Positions 35,669-47,448 of a DNA stretch of 64,000 bases are shown piece by piece (the stretch's first letter is position 1; each line of letters opens with the position of its first letter). The notes under the pieces were generated by a model. It saw nothing but the letters and a program-made list of their open reading frames with translations. It did no database searches and had not been told where the DNA came from. The stretch spans positions 1,492,912-1,556,911 of the forward strand of contig PCDI01000002.1 in the NCBI GenBank assembly GCA_002778195.1, in the 5' to 3' direction. The stretch is from Raffaelea ambrosiae (Eukaryota > Ascomycota > Sordariomycetes > Ophiostomatales > Ophiostomataceae). A program made the translations under genes and the position numbers.

Positions 35669-36910
35669 TCAAACGCTCATGGTGAAATCGTGCTCGATGC
35701 CCGGCGTGACACTCGCAATGAACTATTTGGTTAGTAGGGGTATACGAAGACAAGGGGGAGGGAAAAAATAAGAGAAGGGGCAACGGCCACGGGTCTCTCT
35801 CTCTCTCTCACTCACCTTGAGAAACACGACCAGGTACTGATCCACCCGGATGGCCACCTCTTCGCCGTCGTCCAGGTCCGCCTGCACATCCTCCCACTCG
35901 TCGCCGTCGGCCCCGCCCGTCTTGCTGATGTCCAGCTTGCGGGTGTCGTCCACGAGTCCCTCCATGCCGGTGCCGACGGCCGACGGGGCGGCATGCCCGC
36001 CCGCCTTGAGCATCTTCTCCCGCCGCCGCTTCAGCGCGCCGTCCGCGCGGTCCAGCAGCACCTTCATCACGGGCGCGTGCTTGCACGGGTGCACGCTGGC
36101 CATCTTGGTGCTGTGCGCGAAAAAGGGAAAGTCCTCGAGCGTGACCGTCTTGTCCTTGTAGTCGCCGACAATGTCGTCCATCATGAGATGCGGCGCCAGC
36201 GGCTGGCCGTCCGGGCGGTAGCCCGACAGGTACAGCCGCGGCGTGCGGTAGTACGGCGAGTACATAATGTACATGGTATACGAGCGGTGGCCACTACACC
36301 CCGCGTAGCCGTCAGTAACGGTCAGGAACGGAGGGGGGGGGAGAGGAGACAGGGTCAACTTCCTGTCCAGGACTCACCTCTTGTCCGTCGTCTCGGGAAT
36401 GATGGCCTCGTCGTCGTCCTCCTCCTCCATGTCGGGGATGTCGTCGTCGTCGTCCTCCTCCTCCTCCCCTTGGACGTCTTCGGCCTTCTTGGGCGGACCC
36501 TTGGTGGCGGGCGTGGCGGCGGCCGGTCCGCCACCCCCCGTCTGCAGCCAGCCGTCCTCGTCGTCGGCCACGCCGGCGGCGCCCGTGCGCTCGACCACCT
36601 GGTCGTCGCCCAAGCCGCCGCCGCCGCCACTGCCCCCTGCGCCACCGCCGGCAAACGTGTCGTCCAGCCGTCGCCGGCACGGCACGTTGCGCGTCACCAG
36701 AAACTGCTTGCCCGGCGGCAGGTTGGCGGAGCGCCGGTTGGCGGGCTCGGCATCGGCCCAGGCCCAGGTCGGGAACTTGTAAACGAGATAGTCGCCGGCG
36801 GCGACAAACTCCTCCGGGGTGATTTCGCCGGTTTTGCGGAACGTGGACGTGTGCTTGGCGGGCGTGTAGCGGTCGCGCAGCGTGTTGACGGTGGAGTAGA
36901 GGAGGTTCAT
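35669..36910 (-). CDS. ATG3: Autophagy E2-like conjugating enzyme ATG3
   Basis: Transfers the ubiquitin-like protein Atg8 from Atg7 to phosphatidylethanolamine during autophagosome formation. Three minus-strand exons, 36910-36378, 36293-35816 and 35722-35669, give 354 residues. The N terminus MNLLYSTVNTLRDRYTP is the amphipathic membrane-curvature helix region; EFVAAGDYLVYKFPTW and PPGKQFLVTRNVPC follow. A Gly-rich then strongly acidic flexible region (about 85-175) is the usual insert. The E2 core resumes with SYTMYIMYSPYYRTPRLYL. The catalytic cysteine is Cys248 in HPCKH. A WEDV sequence before the end is a possible Atg8-interacting motif. The last, 54-base exon encodes FIASVTPGIEHDFTMSV, the family's invariant end, which confirms the final intron. 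Confidence 0.96.
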
Positions 36911-37863
36911 CGTGGGGTTGGGGGGGGGGCAAACTTGGACGGTCGTGGATTCGTGAGGTGCGTCAGTCGGACGTCCTAATAAGGCGTATGCGTATGCGTC
37001 TGCGATGCGCCTGCGATGCGTATGCTTGTGTAGGCAACTCGTGTGGGAGAGTCTCCGGGAGCGAGAAACAACGAAGGAAAGAAACAAAGGTGGTAGAAGA
37101 ACACTCGACAAGGGCAAGAACCAAGAAAAGAGGATGCCTACTGACAAACCAAAACGAAACCGACAAGTGGTGGCCACGTCCTGGTTGGCTGTGTTCCCCA
37201 GGCTGCCAGCCCATATGCCCGGCCAGTCACATGGTGGGGTTCACTGGACCCCCCCCCCAAGAGCTTTTGTCCGCCTGCGTTGCCCCTCCCTATGACGCCT
37301 GTTCAAGGTGCTCGCCACGTGACTTCGACAGGCTCTCACTCTGTTCAGTGGGCCCAGGCTGATCACAGGATCGGCAGCCGCGCAAGACCTTGCCCCAAAC
37401 AGTGTTCCGAACATTTCGTTTGTCACAGGGGGGACTGAAACAAAACAATTTCTTCTGTGATTTCTTGCATGGCAAATGTGCGGAAGATGATTGATGAATG
37501 ATGAATAAGCCTATGCAAATTAATATACGTATAGAATGGAAAACGAGACAAAAGAAGACCCGGCAGAACAATGATGCGCTTCTAACATGGCTAAATCGTG
37601 TGTCCTTCCCACAACGAGCCTGGTATTAAGATCCTGGAACCCACCAAGACAAGAGAAAGAGTTGACTCGCAAGCCAAAGCTGTCAAACAATCCACCCAAA
37701 AGAACCACACACACATAAACGCCACAAAACTGCTAAACCCACACAGATCCAAGAATGCCACAAGATGCAGGCAAGAACATGAAAAACAAACCCCCATCAC
37801 CCCCGACATAAACCAGAAAGACAGGCGCTGCACGGAAAGCATCATCATGTCTGGGGGATGCCT
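36911..37863. promoter_or_regulatory. ATG3 promoter and PFA5 3' end
   Basis: About 950 bases between two minus-strand genes. The part next to ATG3 (36911-37120) has a G run (about 36920) and purine-rich plus-strand sequence, that is, pyrimidine-rich leader in the ATG3 direction. The part at 37490-37860 is A/C-rich and probably holds the PFA5 3' untranslated region. No gene is recognised. Confidence 0.55.
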
Positions 37864-39611
37864 TTAGAAATGGTTCACCTCTTCCATCTCGCTCAGCGGT
37901 GGTAGCCGGTAGTCGGCACAGAGCCGCCGGAAGTCGGGGCCCAGGGGGTAGAAGCTGCGGTTGGACTCGTTCAGGCAAAAGGGCGACTTGCGCAGCGGCA
38001 GCAGCCAGTCCACGGGGTTCGTGCCCATGATTGACAAAAAGTTCTGCCGCCACCCCAGGTTCCACACGTTCATGCCCTTGTCCAGCGTGACAATCGCAAA
38101 CGTGCGGTACGCCAGCTGGTCGCGGGCGGCACGCCGTGCCGCCCGAATGGCTCGTGCAGCCTTGAACGGGTCTTCCGCCGGCTCCTGGTCGTCCTGGAGG
38201 GCGGCGGGCGAGAGATGGTTCTGCGGCTGCAATTGTACCTCGAGTGGTACGGGGCCATCGTGCTGGAAAGTGCCGTTCAGGCCCCCTGCTCCCAGATGAC
38301 CATTGGTGGCCGCCGCCGCCGCCGCCGCCCCGTTTGGCCCTCCGTTGGCATGGCCGTTTGCGCTCATCGGTGGCACGTCGTCCTTGGGCAGAGGATACTC
38401 GACAACGTTGTACAGCCCTGACACGGGCGGCGAGCCCTGGCGGATGCGGATGGCCATCATCTTGACCCTGTCGCTACGCTGGTGCACCTCGACGCTGGTT
38501 GTGTTGAAAAACACAAAGTGCATGCATGAGAACAGCATGGCGCAGGCAAACGAGCCCAGAAAACCCGCCAGCACGAGCCCGACAATGGTGCGCGCATCCG
38601 TGCCGATTCCCTGACTGTGCTGGCGTGCCAGAGAAGCAGCGCAGATGCCCACCACAAATGCTGCCAGGAGGGTCGCGTAAAAGTTGAACTGGACAAAGAA
38701 CTTGAAGGCTGAAAGCCGTGTTAGCCCTGTTTCTTACTGGATATGCCTGCATTTCCCTATTTGTTTGTGCCATGCGCCTGTAATCTCCGTGTCGACTCAC
38801 TTGTTTCGGACACAATGCCGCCCACCCACGGGCAGAAATGGTCCATCTTGCGCACACACCGGCCCAGCTCGGTACAGTGGTGGGTGCGGTCGGGCTTCCA
38901 GGTGCCACAGTCGTTGCACCAGATCGGACGTCCGTCGGCTGCGCACTCAAACGCGTCTTTTGTGTAGAACAGCTCCAGGCCTGGGCTGTCCGGGTCGAGC
39001 CGCGGTTCCACCGACCCAGGCGTGCGAGTGGCCGTCCCGTTCGAGTCGCTTGTGCCACTGCTGGAATAGGGGTGGCCGACCAGACCCGCTTCCAAGTCCA
39101 CGGGGCTGCCTCCCACCGCAGCGCGTGCCCGCCGGCTGAGCCGTCTGTCGGCGAGTGTCTGGCCCAGGCCCTGTCCATTCTGGCCTTGCGCTGCCTTGCT
39201 TCGTCGGCGGTCGCGATAGCGGGTGCGGTTGTTCCCGTGGTAATAGCGCGCGTACTCGGGGCCGCGCGGGATGATGCCGGGGTCGGTGTAGATGGTGGCG
39301 ACTACGCGGGCGTAGGTGATGAAAAAGAGGGCGGCGATGAGGACAAAGGGAACGACGAGGCCGATGGCGACAGAGGTTTGGTGATATTGGTGGCGGTATT
39401 GGTCCACTGGGAATGTTAGCAAGAACCGCAGCCACGCGCAGATGATATGAATGTTTCAAGTCGTACTGAGAATGTGGCCCGGCACGGCGTAGAGCTCGTA
39501 GGCGACCGCTGCCACGATGAAGACGGGCAGCATGATCGACACACAGCGCATGGTCGGGTTGACGCTCAGGATGGGGCCCTCGCCCTTCTTGGAGAGAACG
39601 TTTTGCGGCAT
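37864..39611 (-). CDS. PFA5: Palmitoyltransferase PFA5 (DHHC family)
   Basis: Integral membrane S-acyltransferase that attaches palmitate to cysteines of target proteins. Exons 39611-39467, 39406-38801 and 38708-37864 (minus) give 531 residues in frame. Two membrane segments lie at about 25-45 and 62-85, the cysteine-rich domain at about 200-250, and two more segments at about 255-320; a long cytosolic tail with an Ala run follows. The active-site motif reads DHFC rather than DHHC, with Cys240 retained. In the same domain HHCTELGRC has Leu where a zinc-binding Cys is usual, and CPWVGGIV lacks the usual NC. Such a changed second zinc site is, as far as I recall, typical of filamentous PFA5 proteins. 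Family identity rests on RKMDHFCPWVGG and the following SET-FKFFVQF. Confidence 0.9.
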
Positions 39612-41600
39612 GGTGGAGGAGCGTGTAAAAAGAGGACGGGTTGGTATGGTGGCGTATGCTTGTTTCGGACGTGCGTCAACTGTCAAGTCGGTCGCACAGT
39701 CGAGGGAGAGAGTGAGACCAGGCAAGAAGACGAGGGAGCATGGCGATGCCGCAGCGAAGATCGCGTCGACTCGAGAGAGTATGAGAGGCTGTCCTAAATA
39801 GACAAGGGGGCCTGTCGGCAGCAAACGACAAACGGACGGACGAGGATCGATGGCGCATCACCAAGCCGGGGCGACTCAATCAGCAGAAGAGAGGGCGGGC
39901 GCACAGGAGAGAGGCAGCAGGAGGGCGCTATCAGCAGAGGACGAGAACCCAAAAAATAAAGGGCGGAAGTTGGGTCGGCGGCTTCAGCAGGAGGGTGCGG
40001 CAGATTGGGTGACACAAACTGCGACTCCCAGGTGCGCGTTATCTCAGCTGGCTGCAGCTGCCACGGAGGCAGAGCCAGCGCGGGGATCCGACGCAAGGGA
40101 GACAACGAGTACCAGAAAAAAGAAGACAGCGGGTGGAGTGACAGACGCGGGCGCGCAGTGTTGGCGAGAGGTGGTCAGGAATGAACAGAAGCGCCCGGTC
40201 GCTTGTGTTTGCTACTTGGCAGGTGCGATGAAGATTGGCGGTTTTTTTTGGATTTATTTTTATTTTGGTAATGTCGTAGTGGGATTTGCCTTTGCGCGGG
40301 CGGCTGCGGAACTGGGAAGGAAGGAACGGAGTTTGAGGGTGACTGTAATAACGATGTCCATGCTAATTAGGGGACGCACAGGGGAGGAGTGACAGGCCAA
40401 ACAAAGGTGGTTCGCCCTTTTCCAGCCGGCCCAGCCAGCCCAACCAGCCCGCTATTACGATGCAGAGTATCCAGCCTTTCCTCTTTTCGGACAATAGCCT
40501 CGGCGGGAAGGCGCGTCAGCAGTTGGCGGGGGACCCAACACTCAGTACCACGCAGAAAGGGCCCACTTTTCTGTTTGCCCTTCCCTGCCAGTTCGCTGTA
40601 AGTTGCTGTAAGTCAGTTGCTGGCTTTTTGTCAAGTCTGCCTGCGACGTCTTCGCTAATATTACGACATTACAAAGTTGTCTTGTCTGCCTTCCTAGCCT
40701 AACTGCACTTTCAACACCAGCAAGTATGGCCAGTGATCCCTTGCTTTTGGATTGTCCCCTCGGACCACATGACCCCCCGTCCCCCTCGCCCCCCGCGGCG
40801 AGTCGTTATTTCCAACCTATGGGCCCTGGGCATCGCGTTTTTGGTGTAGCCACCCGGCAGACTCGGCTTGCCATCTGCTGAATCTGTTTGCTCCTGTCTT
40901 TGGCATTTTCCTTGGCCTACATGCTACTGAATGCGATACCGCATTGCATGGCAATCCGCTTGCACGATACCGTTGCATTGTAACCTGCGCTTGCAACCAG
41001 AACCCCGGCTCCTTGTGTGGGCCACCACACTAAAATGGTCTCTCATCTTGTGACGGTGCAGATTGTCACGATGCTGATGCCCGAGATGTCTGGTGCTCTG
41101 GGAGCCCAACACTACTGCGGTGCTTGTCACTGGTTCGCAAGAGGAGCGCAGTCCTAGTCAAGAGAGTCCACCTTCATGCCCTCGATAGCAAATCGTCTCT
41201 CTAATCTATTAGTAGCTTATCCCACAATTTCCTGCAGTCTCCTTCTCGGCTGTTCCCCTGGGATTGGACTATTTCTCAGCCAAACGTGCACCTTTTGTGT
41301 TATCTGTTTTCTCTCGCACACACTCTCTCGTCGAAGACGACTCGTCCCCCACCATAGTCTTACTGGAAAGCTCGGCAAAGTGGCATGTGGACACCCCAAA
41401 AAAGTGCAGCTTGGTTGTGAGGGTGTAGCAGCACCTGTATCCGAGCTGAGAAAGACTCGATTTCGCTACACGGAGTCGGGTGAATGGGGGACGTTTGTGA
41501 AGTATCCATTTGCTTACCAGATGATTCGTGTCGTTCTTTCTTTGCTCCGTCGGACTCCGTGTGTTGTAGGTGTTCGTTTGCAAAACCACGGAATTTCGGC
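39612..41600. promoter_or_regulatory. PFA5 promoter side, no further gene seen
   Basis: The first 550 bases are purine-rich on the plus strand, hence pyrimidine-rich towards PFA5, and should hold its leader and promoter. Beyond about 40400 I see only mixed-complexity sequence; open frames of up to 180 codons lack any family signature. Confidence 0.5.
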
Positions 41601-41614
41601 GTGGCTAAGAACAT

Positions 41615-41642
41615 GCCGTACGTGGCTCCCGCCACGTACGGC
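41615..41642. repeat. Perfect 11-base inverted repeat
   Basis: GCCGTACGTGG and CCACGTACGGC face each other across a 6-base spacer (CTCCCG), forming a perfect GC-rich hairpin or palindromic protein site. A CT run begins about 17 bases further on. Confidence 0.85.
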
Positions 41643-41654
41643 TCTTGGAACCCC

Positions 41655-41658
<4 letters not shown>

Positions 41659-41686
<28 letters not shown>

Positions 41687-41687
41687 A
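41659..41687. repeat. (CT)n microsatellite
   Basis: An uninterrupted CT run of about 28 bases following a C run. Confidence 0.9.
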
Positions 41688-42340
41688 TTCCTTCTCTTCT
41701 TAGTCGTCCCCCCTGTTTTCTTGGCCTCACAGCACATCTGACCGTTGTCGCTCCTCTGTTTTGGCCTTCTCTGAGTCGCTTCTGTAATTTCCTAGGGTCT
41801 TCCAACAACTCCTGCACACTGCGCAGGCTGTGATGCTTCCTAGATCCTTCAGCCAGCACTGTCGTCAACACAACAGGCAGGGATGCAACCATTGTGGCGA
41901 GCACACGTTCCTTCCCACCCACCCAACAGTATCTCGGTATGCACACCCTTCAAGGCATGCAGAGATGCCTGCAACGGCATCTGGAGCCATTTCCGCAGTC
42001 CTCGCCGAAACGGGGATACGTCATGCCTCTATTCTGGGCTCAGCCTTGCCCAGCAGCCATCTCTGGCACAACCCACTCACACAGTTCGTCAACAAATAAA
42101 ATGACCTGCGGAACGCCATCCAGACATTGAATAGCCCGCGTGAGGCTCTGCCCTCATATGGAAACGCTCAAAAGCATTTCCATGGTTGCATGAACTTCAG
42201 CCCAACCGGGCAACAAACAGGCTGCGTGTTTTCGGCGTAACCACTGCACAAGGGGTCTAGTACCGTGCCTCCGTGCCGCAACACTGAGTCAACCATACCT
42301 TCTCCTGAGTTGGCTCTCGCCGATCCCACTCCCACTCCAT

Positions 42341-42350
42341 TATTTAAATA
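42341..42350 (+). promoter_or_regulatory. Orphan TATA-like element
   Basis: TATTTAAATA stands about 115 bases before an ATG at 42457, with C/T-rich leader-like sequence between. No recognised protein follows. Confidence 0.3.
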
Positions 42351-45300
42351 GACATCTCCCCCCATCCTGTTCTTGTCCTCCAAACTCGTCAAGTCCTTCG
42401 ATTCTTGTCAGAACACGTGACGCCATGTGCCTTTTCCTGCCTGTTGTCTCCTCAATATGGAAGGCACGACTCGACCTGTCCTCAAGATAGAAGGAGACAC
42501 AGTGTCTCTCCAGTCAAGGAGAAGAGAAAAAAAAAAGTCTCAAGACAACAGTCTGCACCTTTCGACACACATGTTCCGGCATCAGTCAACTCGTCCACAC
42601 ACCGCTGTCATCCAACCAAGCATCAGCAAGTCAGCCAAAGCATGGACCATCCATGAACTGGACACCAACCTCCAGGACAACAAGGCAGGCATGAATGAGG
42701 CAGTCTTGCCAAAGACCAAAGTCCGCCAGATGAGATTCGACCTCTTCGTGTCTTGTCAGAGCTCGTGCAGGTTTCTCTCGCATCTCTCGTTTGAATTTCT
42801 TTTCTCTTTGCGTCTCCCGATCGTGTCGCTCGCCTGAACACTTGTTCTTCTGATCTCCTCTCACTTGGCGACTGTGCACCAGAGAAAAAAACGTCTGCTA
42901 ACATTTTTGTCTCGTATCCCGTTTACTATGCGAGCAGAGTGCAGGTGCTTAAACACATTTCTGGTGGCCAGTGCCCTCCTGTCATCACAGCCACGCAGGC
43001 ATCCATTTGCCTACCTCGCTGGCTGCTCGTTCACTTTGGCTATGCCACCACCGAATATTTAAAAAAAAAAAAAAAAACGGCACTTTCGGGGAACGCCTTG
43101 CGGTATTCCTTTCCCTCAGCGGGCAAAGAAGAAAAGCAGGTGGCTGAGACTGCGCAATCACTTGAGCCTTTTAATTGCCTTCAAGTCGTTCCGCCCCAAG
43201 GCGTATGGGGCGTAACGGAGATCGTCGATTTGGCGACCTCGACAACAGCAGAACTCGGTTTCTCTCTTTGAATGCTTTGCTATGCTGCGCCCCCCACACC
43301 CGACTCTCGCATGCATGTATTCTCACGGGACCACGCCAAGGGGCAGGTACAGTGACCGGCTGACGCACCTAATCCCTGCCTGGTGGACCCTTACGCAAGT
43401 TCGCTGTTAGTCGCAGGCGCTTCTCTGCGTCACCGCGTCCGCGTGATGCAGTTCTGTTCTCGATTTTGTTTCCCGGGATCAGAGCAACCCGAACTTGGAG
43501 AGTAACGGGGGGGGCCAGACTGCGGTGGTGGCAGAGCCATCAATGAGCACCCCCCTTCTGTCAGGCAGTCCCTTTTTCTTGCTCTTTCTCGCCGCTGGCT
43601 ATGCCAAGCAACGACTGCCAAACGCAGGGGCAGAAAGCCCGAGAGTTTGACGCCAGTTAAATGTGCCAAAAGAAGACAGGAAGAAAAGACAGAAACAGGG
43701 GCCACGGATTTTTTTTGCGGCTTGGTAGGACCTTCAGCAAGTGTCGGCGGTTGCCAGTCTGAAGCTGACAGGAAAGCCAAAAACTGACAGGCCAGGCAGA
43801 TCTGGGAGGGGGCTACTGGGCTAAAAAAAAAGTGGGAGACGCCGGCACGATGGAAAGAAAATGAGCGACCAAATGGCCGAACAACACATGAGCGATACCA
43901 GCCAGGCGAGACGACCTGTTAGCCCGATGTATGCAGCACGCACTATGCATCCCTGGCCGCATCTCTGACGGGAAGTCTTGACAGGGCGTGCATTCTGGCA
44001 AGAATGCGTGAGCAAGTGCTCATGTCAAGCTGCAGAAGACCTGAATATCTGCATCGCCAGCTGGAACTGCAGGAGCAAAAAGTCTTTAGCAAAAGCAGAC
44101 TTTAGTTTCTACGTCATGCACGTCTCAGCTATTATGCCGTGTGCAAGCCCGCTGAACGAGAACACGCCTGACCTGAACCTACGTTGGGGGCCGAGGGAGT
44201 CTCCAGCCACACAGTCTTAAATCGGTTCCGCACAGTAGAGCCGCAAGGCTCGACCTCCACCGAAAGCCGCATTGGCTGTTTTCCCTGCAGCAGGCTTCGG
44301 TTTCATGTCCCGTTATTCTATCTCTCTTTTTTTGCCACTCCAGCATTGCCACTTTAATTGAATATTGTGTGTTCTAGAATGCCCTTTCTTACTGTATTGG
44401 TTGACCCAAAACGGCATTGCATATGCCTTGTGAGGCGCCTTAAGCATACGGCCGTGCTACTGGCTGTTTTCAAGCATTCTTATTTTATTATCTGCGGTTT
44501 TCGATACACGATATGGCCTTGCGTGCTAGCAGGACACAGATGTGCGGACCTGATATGCTACCCAGCGGGCAAGCACACAGCTCCCCAGTCAGCAGATGCA
44601 GTTACGGAGGCAGGCCACAGCCACCTGGTTGTTCTGCCTTTGGCCAACCCGAGGCCTGGACTTCACACTGAAGAGAAAATAAGGCGTCTGTAGTTCTCGT
44701 ATTTAGGCTGCCTTTCTGGTTGGCACGGAATGCCCCCCCGCTAGTGCCTTGCAACTGACGAATCCACAATGCATCTCATTGTTTTGAGTCAGAGACGAGC
44801 CAATGTTACGGCGCCTTCTCTTGGTTCGTTGCACAAAAATGAGATCAAAAGCGAAGTATGACAGCCAAATCAGGGGCAACCGAGAAAGTTTTGATAGAGG
44901 TTTGGAGGGCGGGGGGCAAAAATTGCAAAGCCGCCCTTAGAGGATGCCTGAATTGTCGCGGTGAAACAGTTCTGCCTCCGGCCACAAGCTGTCAGTCATC
45001 GACTTGTCTCGGTATTGTGTGAGGGATTGGTGGATTTCTCGAGGCTGCCGGATTTCTTCTGGAAACCAACGGCGGTGCCTTAGCTCTCTTTGCCTGGACC
45101 GACCCACACCGCACCTGTTGGTGCAGCTGTCACAGGCACAACGCGAGGCGCAGAGAAACGAAGAAGCTTCTGAGGCTATCCGGTGCAGTGGCTATGGAAG
45201 ATGCAGCGGGCTTTTTCCATTCCTCGAAACTGCTTCTCTGCATAGGCGGAGCAATACAAAGAGAGGCATTGCCGAATGTGCATTTGCGTTGAGTCTTTCA

Positions 45301-45424
45301 ATTTCCCATTCAGGCCTCGCCATGGTCGACGCCTTCTTCATCTCCCGCCTCAGTTGGTTTGTTCTTTTCCAAGCAGGTTCGCACCATAGAGATGCGGACT
45401 CGTTGTCTCTAAACACAGGAAGAA

Positions 45425-45433
45425 TATATAAAG
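45425..45433 (+). promoter_or_regulatory. TATA box of zinc protein B
   Basis: TATATAAAG lies 243 bases before the ATG at 45676. The intervening sequence is rich in C, A and T, with many CA and CT steps and no obvious stable structure, like an unstructured fungal leader. Confidence 0.65.
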
Positions 45434-45675
45434 CAACTCTCCGGACTCGGTTTTGTTGCACCAGGACTCTTTCATTCTCGTCAACAACCAGACAACCAAC
45501 CCCAGATCACCACACTCATCTTCGATACTTCTCGACTTTACACTCTCGCAAGCCTTTGCTCTCTTGCTCTTGCTCTTTTGTTGTTCTTCTCAGAGAAACA
45601 ATAACCTGCTCTTGGAACTTGAACATATCTTCTCTCGATATTTCCACACACTCACACACGCCTACCACCGACATC

Positions 45676-45937
45676 ATGTTTGAAGCAACGACCGTCCTTG
45701 AGCTTCTTTTTGTCGACTCGGACGATAATATTTGGACTTGTGTATGAGCTCTCTCCCTACCCTATTGGATTTTATTTCCCTGCTGTGAACCCAGGTTATT
45801 ACTGACACTTGGGGCATGATCTCTAGCACGTATGTGGCTTGTCGGCAAACAACTCGGACTCCTGCCCTGTTTGCCCCGAGTGTGGCCATGCCGAGTGCGA
45901 GGACTGCAAGAAGGAAACGGCTAAGCCTCGTGCCTAA
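45676..45937 (+). CDS. Small cysteine-rich zinc-ribbon-like protein B
   Basis: A 58-residue protein of unknown function in two exons, 45676-45741 and 45827-45937. The intron has a GTATGA donor, an ACTGAC branch site and a CTCTAG acceptor, and splits the reading frame in phase 0 right after the first zinc cysteine. Joining the exons gives NIWTCHVCG, then CPVCPECGHAECEDC, that is two C-x2-C knuckles followed by C-x2-C-x-H-x2-C-x2-C (the second and third knuckles nearly continuous). The spacing is typical of zinc ribbons, and the core is the same as that of the protein at 10882-11073. Before the cysteines there is a short acidic segment (VDSDDN). There is no signal peptide or membrane segment. 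Without splicing the reading frame stops early, so simple frame scans would miss it. Confidence 0.72.
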
Positions 45938-46436
45938 TCGAGCGCTACAGCTTGTTTGCCTTGCCGCATAACTCGATACCAGTAAGCCGGTAATGGCGGA
46001 GACGAGGCAGACTCGGGACGGCAGCCAAGGGGAGCAGAAGTGATAGCAACCGCCGCCGACGTCTTGTCTCCGGCCAGCCTTGTCGCCCATTTGGTCTGAT
46101 CTGCCCTGTGCTCTTTCGCCTTGTTTCACCATTGCACGGCTCGTTCTCTGGTCTGGTATTTTTTATTTTTTATTTTGGATATTTGCTTATTGGATCTTGT
46201 TCGTTGTCACAGCATAGGCTGTCCCTTCCTGTTTGGTTTTTTTTTTTTTTTTGGCCCCGAACTTAGACTGGTTGCCCAAGCACACGAATCCTTTATTCAT
46301 ACTTTTGCTCGGTCATCCATACTCCCATTACACCTTTCGCGGGCGCAAGCCTACCTTGGTTTTGCTTTCTCTTGTTTCTGCTCTCTACTTCTGTTGCCCT
46401 TCGTCTTGGACCTGTTGCCAGAATCTCCTGTAATCC

Positions 46437-46484
<48 letters not shown>

Positions 46485-47448
46485 AGCGGCTTTTTGACTG
46501 GCTGACTTGCCGCTTTTCCATTCGTGTACTGCCTCTTTCCCTTGCCTAGTCACTGTACTTTTGGATACATTGGATACACACAAATACACCCTGTCTCTGG
46601 TTTTTGTCACTTTGGTAGAGTTGCAGCCTTGCGCGCCCTCCGTCTCGACTGCTTTGTGAAAGGAGACGCCCCAAGACTCTCTTCGACAGTCAGGCCACAC
46701 AGCTGGCCTTTTCGTCCCGTTTGATCGGATATCCAAACAGCACGAAGGATATTCTCACACCTGCAACAATGCCTTGCAGCCTCCCACGGCCAGCTGAGCG
46801 GGTTTGTCGTGCAAGCCATCACGTGTGCTGTGGTGCTGTGGCTGCGCCGTTCTGCCAGCGATGCGATGAATGACGGGCCCAATGGCGGGCGGGTCCAATG
46901 ACCTCATCAGACGTTTTTTTCTTCTTTTACAGTGACCATCATTGGGGCGGGTCCCCGCAAAGGGACCCTCGTGGCGGGCGGAGCTACCCCTCCACAGTAT
47001 TACACGAGAGCTCTTTTTTGTCTTGCTCTGCCCCCGGTAATAGGAATCCGCCAGCTGGCTCAGTCAGCGCGATTGGCTTTTGATATCGGCCCGTCCGTAG
47101 TTCAGGCCAGCAGGGTGGCCGCTCGCTACCGGACCGCCGTTTTGTGTCTTGCGCTGTCATGAACTTGCCTGCCTTTTGACGTCTCTCTGCACCTTTGCTT
47201 GTCCTTTTTTTTACGTCCCATTTTCCGTCCCATTTTCAGGTGTGTGGCCTCACGCGCAGGCCCAAAATACCGCATAATTTTGGGGCTGTCTCTCGACTGA
47301 GATAAACTCGATATCTTGTTGTCACGATACCCTGACTCACCTTTAAATTCCCCCCCCAAGTTGTGTCGTTGCCTCGACTTTTCTTTTCTTTTTCACCTGT
47401 CTCTTTCTCCTTTTGGTGATCCCCATCTCCCTCACCTCCCCTTCCTCC
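45938..47448. promoter_or_regulatory. Zinc protein B 3' end and SHB17 promoter
   Basis: About 1.5 kb between two plus-strand genes. T-rich sequence at 46150-46260 and a long GTT run at 46438-46483 probably follow the end of the zinc protein transcript. A pyrimidine-rich leader of about 80 bases (47360-47445) precedes the SHB17 start. No further gene is seen. Confidence 0.5.
46438..46483. repeat. (GTT)15 microsatellite
   Basis: About fifteen uninterrupted GTT units between the small zinc protein B and SHB17. Confidence 0.95.

Larger units (their letters stand above)
41688..45675. other. Intergenic region ahead of zinc protein B
   Basis: About 4 kb in which I support no gene apart from control sequence of the small zinc protein B at its right end. 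Notable items are a TATA-like TATTTAAATA at 42341 followed by a C-rich, leader-like stretch and a 127-codon frame from an ATG at 42457 (begins MEGTTRPVLKIEG), which I cannot assign, and a 16-base A run near 43062-43077. Confidence 0.45.
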
